A DNA stretch of 64,000 nucleotides from Rutidosis leptorrhynchoides. Its lineage: Eukaryota; Streptophyta; Magnoliopsida; Asterales; Asteraceae. Made by a program: the position numbers and the translations under genes. Each line of letters opens with the position of its first letter. Positions within the stretch are counted from its first letter, which is position 1. This document shows, piece by piece, positions 44,283 to 56,373 of this stretch. The stretch spans positions 288,414,001 to 288,478,000 of the forward strand of contig NC_092341.1 of the NCBI RefSeq assembly GCF_046630445.1, in the 5' to 3' direction. The notes under the pieces were generated by a model. It was given only the letters and a program-made list of their open reading frames with translations, did no database searches and was not told the DNA's origin.

Positions 44283-46288
44283 TGATAGTGTAAGCTAAGG
44301 GGTATAAAATACTATTAAATTTTAGCAGGAAATACTATTAAATACGATACAATTTTACACAAGATATTTATTTATTTATTGAATGGATATACTTAAACCT
44401 TGCTACAACACTTATAGGCAGTGTACCTAATCGTACAGTAGTGTAGTTTTTAGTAAGTCCGGTTCGTTCCACAGGGAATCTTTTAATCAAACCTTAACGC
44501 TATATTAGTTTAATTTATAAAAATACGAATATATATATATATATATATATAAGTAATATTATTATTTTAAAGGGGGGGGTTTTTACCGTTTAATGACCGG
44601 TTTGTCGATTTTAAAACTTTAGTCGCAGTTAAAACAAAATGTAAAATATTAAATAAATAAAAGACTTAATTTAAAGCGTAAAGTAAATAACGATAATGAA
44701 ATTGCGATATATAAAAGTGCGATAAAATAAACTTGCGATAATTAAAAAGTACGATAATTAAAAGTGCAATTAAATACAATAACAATAAATAAAAGTGCTA
44801 TAATTAGAAGTGCAATTAAATATAAAATAAAGGAAATTAAATATGAAATAAAAGAATTATGCTTATTTAAACTTCCGTAATCATGATGTTTGACGTGTTG
44901 ATTTTAGTTTTATGCCCATGGGTTAATTGTCCTTTGTCCTGGATTATTTAATATGTCCGTCTGGTTTTTGTCCATAACAGTCCATCAGTCATAAATATAA
45001 AGTGCGAGTGTCCTCGTCAAATTATCCTTATACCCGAAGTTAAATATTCCAACTAATTGGGGACTTAAACTGTAACAAGATTTTAATACTTTGTTTAATA
45101 ATTACACCAGGATGTCAACTGAGTGTAACCCAAGGTTTTAATACTTTGTTATCAATTATGCCAAGTGTCCTTGTACATAATTTCACCCCTATTTTAATAA
45201 TTCTAGTGGCTATTAATCCATTCCCGTGTCCGGTTAAATGAACGATTATTCGTACATATAAATACCCCGTCCATCGTGTCCGATCGAGTGTAAATGGTTA
45301 TTTATAGGGACGCCCAATTGTAAATCTTTATATTAACATTAACAAACTATCATTTAGTTAAACAAATATAAAGCCCATTAATAGCCCATAGTCTAATTTC
45401 CACAAGTGTCGTTCTTTTGTCCAAACCCTAATTATGGTACAAAGCCCAATTACCCAATTTTAATATTTTTAGCCCAACATCATGATTACTTCGGATTAAA
45501 TAAGCATAATAATAACTTAGCTACAAGAAATTAATGTAAAAAGGTTGAACATAACTTACAATGATTAAAAATAGCGTAGCGTTACACGGACAGAATTTCG
45601 ACTTACACCCTTACAACATTCGCTAACATACCCTTATTATTAGAAATTAAAATTAAAATTAAAATTAAAATATAAATATATATATATTACGTATATATTG
45701 AGAGAGAGATTAAAGGATGGATATTACGTTCACCAAACTGCGAATTTATAGGCTTGTGAACTGAAAAAGGAGCTCATGCGATCGCATGAGCTTTGCTCTT
45801 CAAGGCCATGCGATCGCATGGCCAGCTGGGGAGGCTCACATTTGGTTGTTTTCTTCTGCCGACGATTTTATAATATAATATAATATATATATTAATTTTA
45901 AGAATTAATTATATATTATATTATATTCATGTGCATAGTTGACTTGTAATTTTTAGTCCGTTGCGTCGAGCGTTGAGAGTTGACTTTGGTCCCGGTTCTG
46001 GATTTTCGAACGTCCTTGCGTACAATTTAATATCTTGTACTTTGCGTTTTGAATCTTGTACTCTTGTAATTTTGAGACGTTTCTTATCAATAATTGGAAC
46101 CTCATTGATTGTATTTTGTACTTTTGAGCTTTTTGGTCGTTTGCGTCTTCAATTCGTCGAATCTGTCTTTTGTCTTCACCTTTTATTATTTAAACAAATA
46201 TCACTTGTAAATAGAACAGTTGCAACTAAAAGCTTGTCTTTCTTGAGGAATAATTCTATGAAATATATGCTCGTTTTTAGCATTATCA
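44283..46288 (-). repeat. Athila 3' LTR (complete)
   Basis: 2006 bp. On the minus strand it runs TGATAATGC...CTTACACTATCA, with short inverted ends TGATA/TATCA. TATA box CTATAAA at 45745-45751 (minus strand), with two palindromes just upstream. The inner edge adjoins the polypurine tract. Confidence 0.93.
45771..45823. promoter_or_regulatory. Palindrome pair upstream of the LTR TATA box
   Basis: A 22-bp perfect palindrome (45771-45792) and a 20-bp one (45804-45823), both centred on CATGCGATCGCATG and separated by 11 bp. In the direction of transcription the nearer one ends 19 bp before the TATA box. The outer arm bases differ (AGCT... and GGC...) yet both remain perfectly self-complementary. 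Confidence 0.75.
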
Positions 46289-46303
46289 AATATTCCCATA
46301 CTT
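46289..46303 (-). other. Athila polypurine tract
   Basis: On the minus strand AAGTATGGGAATATT directly precedes the 3' LTR TG. Confidence 0.75.
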
Positions 46304-48648
46304 GAGCGTTGCTTGTCCTCAAGCAATATAGTCTTGAAATACTAGAATCACTTCTTTATTCTTCACACTTTGTACATCAGTGATTTCTTTACGGCGGTAT
46401 AAACAATGGTAGTAACGATGTGGTTTACAGTCCCACATGACTATAAAATTTAGATCCATTAAGGAAATTGGATCTTTATGAAAACATTTGATCTTTTGAA
46501 AATTAAATCTAGTTTTTACCCTAGATAAGTTTTCCGGAATAACCCTTCACCGGTGTTTGCAAAATATTTTTGTGGGCTTGGTGGGTTTCAGATTTGAAAA
46601 TTTTAGCTCAAAACTTGTGGTTTTGTGTCACCCACTTGCTAACCTTGTATTAGGAAAGCAACACGTCCAGTATACTTGCTCCGTATATTATCTTTCGGTA
46701 AACTACCGTCCGGTTATAAAGGAAAGCGTTGAACAAGCAACTGTTAAGGCAATGTCCCCTGACATGCTTTTAATTATGGTCTATAACGTGTCAGACGCAA
46801 TTACTATCCTTTGTAGGAGCAATAGTAAAGCTCACCCTTATGATTTTTCGGTCTGGCACAAGGTCCTGTCTTCGACCATGCTATGCAACCACCGTTCTTA
46901 CGGTTGACACCCGATTTGGTTCAGGTGACCTAATGAATTCCAGGTGAATTCCTAGGATTTTACGTTCAATGGTAATGAACGCATTGAAAATGGGTTTTCA
47001 GAAAACAAATCGGTTTATAATTTGATCAAAATATTTTCTCGTTCAAGCTCGAGTTTAGATATCATTGAATTCCATGAGTTTGTAATTCTCAATCTTTAAG
47101 GTCAATCTCTAGGATTGAGTAATATCAGTCTTAAAAGCTTATTTTTGATCTTTTAAGGAGATTATCCTTTCTGGGGATCTGATTTATTAGTCTTATCAAG
47201 CTAATTTGCACGGTGCCCCCCCATTGTACGAGATAAATCCTTCTCATGGTTAGGATAAATCTGACCACTTGGTGACCCTGTTTTATGCCGAGGTCCGTGG
47301 ATTTCCTGCTGATTTTAGAGATGACTTTTCTAGATTTTTCATCAACCTACAGCTGGTCTGGACGACAACTTCATGACCTAAATCAAGAAGCGCGTGTCTT
47401 TTTCGGAAGACTTTACTTCCTTTAAATGATGGAATTGATTCATCGTGTAGATCCATCTCTTCTTTTCTTTCATCGGGTAAAACAGTTTAGTTTAGTCCAA
47501 AGCAAAAGTATCTTCAATTATTTGTTACAGAAATATGTGACATATATTTAAGATAACTTGGTAATTTTTCCCACACTTGGCTTTTATTTTCCTTTTTATT
47601 GTCCTCTATTCCATTTTAAATGAATTCTAACATTTTGGTTTGTTTCTCAATTTATGTCCTTTCCGAGGTAACAATAATTTCGGTGTTAACACCTAGTTTT
47701 ATCGTTCATAAATATGTATAAACATGATTTTGAGTTCATTTATTTGAAAATTTTGAAAAATTTTACTAGAATTGGGTAGTCGGTATATAAGACTAGGGCT
47801 GTTCTTTATTATCAGAGAGCACTAGATTCTAATACAACTACTACTTTACTAGTATTTCTAATGGTAACCAAGTGTATAAAGTAAAAATTTTAAAATCCGA
47901 AAGAATTTAACCTCTTCCCACACTTAAGATCTTGCAATGCCCTTATTTGCAAGAAATCAGTAACAATTTAAATTATTGAGGGTGATTAGCGTAGAAAAAT
48001 GATTAAATTTTACCAAAGTTTTCAAACATATTGGCGTTTGTTTGCTGAATGATAAATGGTGCATATCATTTGTTCATTCCGTCTGTTGTTACATCACATT
48101 TATCTGTCATCTTGTCGTCAAAATTAGTAGCTTTTGCTGAACTTAATGCCAGTCTTTGAAAATGCGCTGTTTTACCCTGTTTTGTACAATTTACAATATA
48201 CATACATACAAATATAAACATGCATGGCAATTTGAAATGGGACTTAATATCCCACTTTCAAATCCTAAATGTGAAATATTAGTACACAATAATAATAAAA
48301 ATGATAAAGATTACATAAGTATATTCAATAACATAAGTTTAAACATGAATAAGTAAAAAGATAAAAACATAAAAATCATATAAATAACCAAATGGAACCA
48401 AATCAGTCTGGATATGAGTTCCAGTTCATCTCGTCAGGTGGGTTCCATTGTTGGTTATAAGTGTTCTGATAGGCTTGGTTATAGTCATACCGGTTAAAGG
48501 GTGGTCGGATATCGGGGCTGTGTGGCAGAAAATGAGCAGGTCGAGTAGGCACATAATTATTTGGTACCTGATATGATAGCTGGCTCATGATTTGGTGCTG
48601 ATGAACTACCCAGCTATCGTGTTGGCGTCGCCTATAATCCTCGTATAC
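46304..48648 (-). other. Athila 3' untranslated region
   Basis: About 2.3 kb between the env-like frame and the polypurine tract. A short frame at 48403-48588 (minus strand) is Tyr/Asn/Pro-rich and may belong to the env-like region. Plus-strand frames here (such as 46557-46907) are antisense and have no recognisable domain. Confidence 0.5.
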
Positions 48649-49920
48649 TCACTCGGAGTTCCATTGCTCGTACATACTATGTCTGGCCGCGTTCGTCATT
48701 GCTTCCTCATCTATACGAACGTGGACATCAAGAATAGCATCTCGAAAGACATCCCTAATGTCTTCCACCTCCTCCATTTCCTCGTCTGAGCCTCTCTCTA
48801 CCTGAGGATGAGATCCCTCATAGGGTACTGCCTGGTTACGTCTACTTTTCAATACCTTAGCACCCACATAAACTTTCAATCCTAAGGGCTCAACCTGTTC
48901 TCTACAAAGCTGCAATGGACCCCCTTGGTTCCTATCAACACCTAAATACTCTCCAATGAGAGTAACAAAAATACATCCTCCTATTATACTCCCTTCCTGC
49001 ATTCCCTCTACCATTTTAGATAAATAAAAAGCAACACAGTAAGGGATATTGACAAAGCTTCTAGGATCCCGAATACACTTTAGGTAGAATAAATCATGTA
49101 AGGTAATTTTTTCTTTATTGTGACCTCTCTGTGTAATTGAGTTAGCCAAAAATCTATGAATAATACGAAGCTCAGCTCTGTCAATATGTGTATAGGAGTG
49201 TCCTCCTGCTCGTGTAAAAACATCAAAATGTGACATACACCTCCAAATGGCGTCAGCGTCAAAGTTACTATCTACCCTTTCACCATAATGAATCAAATTT
49301 GTACAATCGAGTAATAGCAACTCACCAGGAGTATATATCTGTAAGGCCCTGGCCATGTCCAGCATGGACATTCTGTACATCCTACCGCCAAGGATAAACC
49401 TAAGAAATCTTCTATCATCTATTCTAACTATATTTGTATCAAGTGATACAGTACTCATCAACTCAACACACCATTCCTTATATACAGGTTTACGAATGGT
49501 GAAAAGACGTTCCCAATCTGTAAAAGAAGAACTGCCATACCTTTGAACTAAAAGCTGTCTAACACGGTCAGCTAGATGGACCGTTTCCAAAGGGGCCCAA
49601 TCGATTACCCTTGGCACCTCTACATTTTTTGTTACCAATTTGAATTTGTTCCTTTGATAGGTCTCGTAATCTCTCCATCTCCTATCAAATCTCAGATTAG
49701 GATGCAGAGTGTGCTCAGGAATCGTTGGGAATTCTACTGGCGGCCTCATTGGGAATACTATGAATTCATCAACAAACTGTACCAGATCATAATAAGGTAC
49801 GTGCTGATCAGGCTGTTGTTGTTGTTCCTGTTCGTGTTGCATTTCTGGTTCTGGTTCTGGTGCTGGTGCTGGTCGTCTAGATGATGATGCTCCTGAACCT
49901 CCAGTATCGGCTTTCTGCAA
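48649..49920 (-). CDS. Athila env-position protein (ATHILA ORF1-like)
   Basis: About 423 codons. A Pro/Glu/Gln-rich N-terminus (EPEPEMQHEQEQQQQPDQ) is followed by a globular region with NLRFDRRWRDYETYQRNKF, YRMSMLDMARALQIYTPGEL and IHRFLANSITQRGHNKEKIT, then an acidic segment near the end. This matches the Athila ORF1 family found after pol. The frame's start is not an ATG: it opens at TTTTGCAG/AAAGCC, a good splice-acceptor sequence, in keeping with the spliced env-class transcripts known from Athila-type elements such as barley BAGY-2. No signal peptide or obvious fusion peptide is seen. Fossil element. Confidence 0.75.
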   Translation of the reverse strand: MQKADTGGSGASSSRRPAPAPEPEPEMQHEQEQQQQPDQHVPYYDLVQFVDEFIVFPMRPPVEFPTIPEHTLHPNLRFDRRWRDYETYQRNKFKLVTKNVEVPRVIDWAPLETVHLADRVRQLLVQRYGSSSFTDWERLFTIRKPVYKEWCVELMSTVSLDTNIVRIDDRRFLRFILGGRMYRMSMLDMARALQIYTPGELLLLDCTNLIHYGERVDSNFDADAIWRCMSHFDVFTRAGGHSYTHIDRAELRIIHRFLANSITQRGHNKEKITLHDLFYLKCIRDPRSFVNIPYCVAFYLSKMVEGMQEGSIIGGCIFVTLIGEYLGVDRNQGGPLQLCREQVEPLGLKVYVGAKVLKSRRNQAVPYEGSHPQVERGSDEEMEEVEDIRDVFRDAILDVHVRIDEEAMTNAARHSMYEQWNSE

Positions 49921-50720
49921 AACACATTAAACACAAAATTTGTGCATCCAAATATGCATTAGTGTTAGCAAAATAACAACTTAAAACAATCACTATAACA
50001 TGTTAAATCAAAATTAAACTTATACACATTTTCATAATTTTTCACAATTCTACACTTTTCAAATAAGCACATATGAAAATGTATACAAAGTTCATAAGCT
50101 TTTAACTCAAATAACATGTCAAAATATTCATTACTAATAATTAAACAAGTCTCAAATGGCAATTACATCAAATTAATCAAGTTCATGAATTTTAGACTTA
50201 AAAAGTCCACTTTAATCTCCAAAAATCATGTTTAGGATCAATGTTTGGATCATTTAACTATCTAAACATGTTACACTACTCAATTTAACAATAATTCATG
50301 ACAAAAATCGGCCATAACCTGTTTATATCAAAAAGTCCCAAATTGCTCAAGAACACAAACCCTAGATTTCTAAAAATTTTGAAGTTTTTGGCTTCAAATC
50401 ATGTTAAATAGCATCAATCTAGGTTATACATGCATAAAATACTAACAATTTAACACTAATTACACTAGAAATTAACAAAATTGCATTAGGTAAAAAATTG
50501 GTAATTATCACAAAAACTAGGAATTTATAGAGTTTAGGGGTGTAATTTTTATCATTTTGCTGAAGAATGAGAATCTAGGCATGATTAGAGCAAGAAAAAT
50601 GACGAATTACGGTGGAAAATTGATGAAATTTGGTGAAGATTTGAGAGAGTTTCGTGTTTGTGTATGTGTTGTGGTGAAGAAGACAGACTCGCTGTCTGTA
50701 TGTATCAGGCCAGATTTTTG

Positions 50721-50772
50721 CCTCCATGCGATCGCATGGAGGGATAGGGTGATTCCCATGCGATCGCATGGG
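50721..50772. promoter_or_regulatory. Palindrome pair upstream of the env-like frame
   Basis: 22-bp (50721-50742) and 18-bp (50755-50772) perfect palindromes, again centred on CATGCGATCGCATG, with a 12-bp gap. On the minus strand they lie about 800 bp before the env-like frame and are followed by a CT/AC-rich leader-like stretch. Confidence 0.7.
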
Positions 50773-50794
50773 TACCCGGCTACAGTGTTTTGGG

Positions 50795-50907
<113 letters not shown>

Positions 50908-51734
50908 CTTATAGTTTATAAAACTTATAATTAATTAAATTTTAAAAATTTGTTTTCCTTTAGGAGCGAGGGTGTTTCGGATCGATATCCTAGTCCGTCT
51001 CTCGACAAAATTTTAAAATTTGTCAATTCAAAGCGCGGTTTTAAAAGTAAAGATTTTTGTGTTTTTTAATGTTTTTGGCATACTTTAATTCAATAAGATT
51101 AAAAATAATGATAATAAAAGTTCTCGTCCCTCCCTCGGGTAAAGCAATTTCGGTTCAACGACCTAGTATTCAACTCACGACGAATTTTAAAAATCATATT
51201 TTTTACTTAGCGAAATAAAGTAAATTTTTGTTTTTAAATTCGCACAACTTAAATTTAAAAATGCATAAAATTAAAAATTCACACCAAACTTAAATAAAAA
51301 TTCATATTATAAATTCACACCAAACTTATATTATATTTTTATTTTTATACATACAAAATTATATTAAAAAGATTAATTTTTCAAATATTTTATAATTTTA
51401 AATATATTAATTTTACAAAGTTCAAAATATTAATTTAATATTTATATATTAATTTTAAAAACATGATAAAAAATAAAATTAAAAATCTTTTTGGCTTTTA
51501 TCCCACTTTAATCAATCAAATATTATCAAAAATATGCGCCCCTTTTTTCGGTAAAGTAATTTCGGTTCCATGACCTAATTTAACTCATGACAAATTTTTG
51601 AAATATTTAACTCGGTAAAATAATTTCGGTCGCCAAACCTAATTTTATTCAATACCAATTTAATACTTTATAACGAACAAATTAGCGTTTATTATCAAAA
51701 GGTTAAAAATAAAAATAAAAAATAAAAACTGTAC

Positions 51735-51748
51735 AGACTTACCTGTGA
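51735..51748 (-). other. Candidate splice donor in Athila
   Basis: CTCACAG/GTAAGT on the minus strand, a full-consensus plant 5' splice site, 11-13 bases after the zinc-knuckle ORF stop. With the acceptor at the env-like frame it would bound an intron of about 1.8 kb. Inferred, not observed. Confidence 0.5.
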
Positions 51749-51758
51749 GATAGTATTC

Positions 51759-52142
51759 TTAGTTATATGATCTATCCCATTCATAAGATAGTCGGTTTAA
51801 TTGGTTTTCCATAGCTACATAGGCGTAACCTCGAGCATTCAGTTTTTTTTCTTCTAAACATATGAACGGTCCGTCTCTGCATAAAGTAACAAATTCGGTG
51901 TTTGAATAGGTTTGATTATTTGAACATTTACCTCCATGTGACCATTTTCCGCATTTGTGACATCTTTCAAGGTGTCGTGCTCTTCTTTTCGCTGCGGATT
52001 TTGATTTTCCTTTACCAAATTGTAACTTATTATCTTCGCATCTGGATTCTTTTCTTACTCCGTCCAATCTTTCTCTGATTACTGATACTATTTCACTCGG
52101 AAGTGTGTCATTATTACGTTTAGTGATCAAAGCGTGTAGCAT
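51759..52142 (-). CDS. Athila small ORF with a zinc-knuckle-like motif
   Basis: 127 codons between the integrase end and the env-like frame. A basic central block (GKGKSKSAAKRRARHLE) is followed by CHKCGKWSHGGKC (CX2CX4HX3C, one residue shorter than the canonical knuckle). The gag of this same element has its own canonical knuckle, so this is a second, separate one. Possibly a nucleic-acid-binding accessory or the leading exon of the env-class message. Not a standard part of Athila that I recognise. Confidence 0.55.
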   Translation of the reverse strand: MLHALITKRNNDTLPSEIVSVIRERLDGVRKESRCEDNKLQFGKGKSKSAAKRRARHLERCHKCGKWSHGGKCSNNQTYSNTEFVTLCRDGPFICLEEKKLNARGYAYVAMENQLNRLSYEWDRSYN

Positions 52143-52338
52143 TAGAGCATGGTTTAGTTCACAGGCAGTCTTTATTTCCTAAAAAAATAAAAATTCAGAA
52201 TGGGGGGAGAAGACTAGTTCTTTAGGGTCTGCTAGGGAAAGACCATTCGGGTTCCATTTTCGAGAACTACACGAAAACAGACAATCTAACTCTAACAGAA
52301 ATACATAAAATCCTTAAAAGACTTGATTCTCCCCACAC

Positions 52339-55300
52339 TTAGTTAGCTGTGGTATCGAAATTGTGATTAACTTCGTTGTCGACTTCCATCGGACTATCTA
52401 TGTAATGTTTAACTCTGTGACCATTAACTTTAAATTCAATTCCATTTGAATTTATTAATTCTATTGTTCCATATGGGAAAACTCTTTTGACTATGAATGG
52501 TCCAGACCATCTTGATTTCAATTTTCCAGAAAATAGCTTGAATCGTGAATTGAAAAGAAGAACTCTGTCTCCTTCTTTAAATTCTTTTGAACTTCTGATT
52601 CTTTTATCATGCCATTTCTTCGTTCTTTCTTTATAGATTAACGAATTTTCGTATGCTTCATGTCTTAATTCTTCTAATTCGTTTAGTTGACTTAATCGTA
52701 GACGTCCAGCTTCATGTAAATCAAGATTACATGTCTTCAAAGCCCAAAATGCTTTGTGTTCAATTTCTACTGGAAGATGACATGCTTTTCCATAAATGAG
52801 TCTAAAAGGTGTGGTTCCAATTGGAGTTTTGTAGGCTGTTCTAAAAGCCCAGAGTGCATCCTCCAATTTAATGGACCATTCCTTCGGATTTGATCCTACG
52901 GTTTTTTCTAGAATATGTTTTAAAGCTCGGTTGGTATTTTCAACTTGTCCACTTGTTTGTGGATGATAAGCAGTGGAGATTTTATGAGTTACTCCATATC
53001 TTTTGAGAACTTTCTCAAGTTGATTATTACAAAAATGAGTACCCCGATCACTTATTAAAGCTTTCGGTGTTCCAAACCTTGCAAAAAGACATTTTAAAAA
53101 GTTGACTACAACTCGTGCATCGTTAGTTGGGAGAGCTTGTGCTTCCGCCCATTTAGATACATAATCAATGGCTACGAGAATATAGAGATTATTATGAGAT
53201 TTTGAAAATGGACCCATAAAGTCAATACCCCAAATGTCAAATACTTCACATACTTGAATGACATTTTGTGGCATTTCATCACGTTGACTTATTTTTCCGG
53301 CCCTTTGACAAGCATCACATGATTTGCAAAGAAGGTGTGCGTCTTTGTAAATTGTAGGCCAATAGAATCCAGCATCATAAACTTTTCTTGCTGTTAGTTT
53401 AGACCCATAATGCCCTCCTGTTGGTCCTGTGTGACAATGGTTTAAAATTTTACTAGCTTCATCTCCGAATACACATCGGCGTATTATTCCATCTGGACAA
53501 CTTTTAAACAAATGTGGATCTTTCCAGAAATAGTGTTTTATATCATTGAAGAATTTCTTTCGTTTTTGGTACGATAATCCTTTTTCAAGGAATCCACATA
53601 CTAAGTAGTTTGCATAGTCTGCAAACCATGGAATTTCAGTATAATCTATCTTCAATAGATATTCATCAGGAAAGTTGTCTTGTATGGCCGATTCATTTAG
53701 AACTTCTAATTCGGGATTTTCAAGACGAGAAAGATGATCAGCGGCGAGATTTTCTGCTCCTTTTTTATCTCGGATTTCAATATCGAACTCTTGTAAGAGT
53801 AAGATCCAACAGATTAATCTTGGTTTGGCATCTTGTTTCGAAAATAGGTTTCTAAGAGCAGAATGGTCGGTATAGACCACCGTTTTTACTAGAACGAGAT
53901 ATGAACGAAATTTGTCAAAAGCAAAGACAATAGCAAGGAGTTCTTTTTCAGTAGTTGTATAATTCGTTTGTGCTCCTTGTAACGTCTTACTAGCATAATA
54001 TATAGGTTGAAATCGTTTTTCAATTCTTTGTCCTAAAACGGCTCCCATTGCAAAATCACTTGCATCGCACATTAGTTCAAACGGTAAATTCCAATTCGGT
54101 GTTATCATGATCGGCGCATTAGTGAGTTTCTCTTTAAGAATATTAAAAGATTTGATGCATTCATCTGAAAAGATGAATGTAGCATCCTTTTCTAGGAGTT
54201 TATTCATAGGAGTGGCAATTTTAGAAAAATCTTTTATGAAACGTCGGTAAAAACCGGCATGCCCTAGAAAACTCCTAACTCCTCTAACATTAGTGGGATG
54301 TGGAAGTTTAGCAATTACATCTACTTTAGCTCTATCCACTTCAATTCCTTCTTTTGAAATTTTATGTCCAAGAACGATGCCTTCTTTAACCATGAAATGA
54401 CATTTCTCCCAATTAAGAACTAGATTTAACTAGACATGATTCAAATGTATCACCGAAGACTGAAAAGTCATCCATGAAAACTTCCATGCATTCTTCTATC
54501 ATGTCGTGAAAAATCGCCATCATACACCTTTGAAAGGTTGCAGGGGCGTTGCAAAGTCCAAATGGCATTCGTTTGTAAGCAAAAGTACCATAAGGGCACG
54601 TGAATGTGGTTTTCTCTTGATCTTCGGGTGCTATTGGAATTTGAAAATATCCGGAAAAACCATCAAGAAAACAATAGTAACTATTTCCGGCTAATCTTTC
54701 CAACATTTGATCAATAAAAGGTAAGGGAAAGTGATCTTTTCTGGTGGCGCCATTTAATTTTCTATAATCAATACATACACGCCATCCTGTTACAGTCCTA
54801 GTAGGAATAAGCTCATTTTTTTCATTTGTAATGACAGTCATGCCACCCTTCTTAGGCACGCATTGAACTGGGCTTACCCATGGACTATCAAAAATTGGAT
54901 AAATTAGACCTGCATCTAGCAGTTTAATAATTTCTTTTTTAACTACATCTTGCATATTAGGATTTAGTCTTCGTTGGCGTTGCACATACGTTTTATGACC
55001 TTCTTCCATAAGGATTTTATGTGTGCAATACGAAGGACTTATTCCTTTAATATCATGAATTTTCCATGCAATGGCTGGTTTATGAGCTTTCAACACAGAA
55101 ATGAGTTGTGATTTTTCATTTTCAGTAAGAGAAGACGATATTATTACAGGTAATTCAGATTCACCATGTAAATAAGCGTATTCCAAATGGTTTGGAAGTG
55201 GCTTTAACTCTAATGTCGGTGGTTCTTCTATCGATGATTTATATCGATATCTGTCTTCTTCTTTTAGCATTTGAATTTCTTCTGTTGTTGGTTCATATCC

Positions 55301-56086
55301 ATTAGCTATTAGTGTAGCTAACATTTCAGCTTCATCAATTGGTTCAGTTCCTTCTCCTAAAGAACATTCTCCTGTTCCTTGTAATTCTGGAAATTCTTCT
55401 AATAACTCTGCATGTGAATCTATAGTTTGAATATAATAACATGTATCATCTGCAGATTGCGGTTGTTGCATTGCTCTATCAACTGAAAAGGTAACACTCT
55501 CGTCCTCTATACTTAGGGTCAATTTCTTACCGAACACGTCTATCATTGCTTTAGCCGTGTTTAAGAATGGTCTTCCTAATATGAGAGGAACTTGAGAATC
55601 TTCTTCCATGTCCAGAACAACAAAATCTACTAGAAATGCTGAAGTACCAACTTTAACTAGCATGTTCTCCATTATCCCTCTAGGATATTTTATTGATCGA
55701 TCGGCTAGTTGTATGCTTATTCTTGTTGGTTTCAATTCTCCAAGGTCTAGTTTAGCGTATAGTGAATACGGCATTAAATTTATACTAGCACCTAAGTCTG
55801 CCAATGCTTTTATTGAACTAAGACTACCCAGAAAACATGGAATTGTGAAACTTCCTGGATCAGATAGTTTTTCTGGTATCTTATTCAACAGCACTGCTGA
55901 ACAATTAGCATTCATAGTAACAGCCGAGAGTTCTTCCATTTTCTTTCTATTCGAGATTAGATCTTTCAGAAATTTAGCATATCTAGGCATTCCTGAAATC
56001 ACATCAATGAAAGAAAGATTTACATTTATCTGTTTAAACATATCCAAGAATTTGGATTGCTCGGCTTCAAGTTTCTCTTTTTTCAT
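52339..56086 (-). pseudogene. Athila pol region: protease, RT, RNase H, integrase
   Basis: Domains in minus-strand order: aspartic protease (ALADLGASINLMP; LILGRPFLNTA), RT (GLIYPI, PVQCVPKKGGMTV, VCIDYRKLNGATRKDHFPLP, MPFGLCNAPATFQRCM, VFMDDFSVFG), RNase H ([50 protein letters not shown]), integrase zinc finger (H-H-C-C within [20 protein letters not shown] and [11 protein letters not shown]) and integrase core ([28 protein letters not shown]), then a C-terminal domain. Motif order and content are those of Ty3/gypsy, Athila lineage. Broken, about one coding break, and cut off from gag by the nested LTR. Confidence 0.9.
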
Positions 56087-56373
56087 TTTACTCGGGTAAG
56101 GAAGTGGTGGTTGGTATGGTTTAACATATGGTTTAGTCTTAACTGTGTTATATTCATTAACCTTTTCAACTACCGGTTCTTTTTCCTTATCTTGATCAGG
56201 TTGTGGTTCTTGTGGAGTAGGAATAGCTTCATCAGAAGTTACAGGTGTTTCAGGTGGTTTAAGTGTTGTACCACTTCTTGTGGTGATAGCTTTAGCTGTT
56301 TCATTCCGGGGGTTAGCATTTGTATCACTAGGTAAACTTCCCGGTTTTCTTTCACCTATTAACCTTGCTAGGT

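Noticed and set aside
46557-46907. 116-codon plus-strand frame
   Set aside because: Antisense to the Athila 3' untranslated region; no domain and no counterpart.
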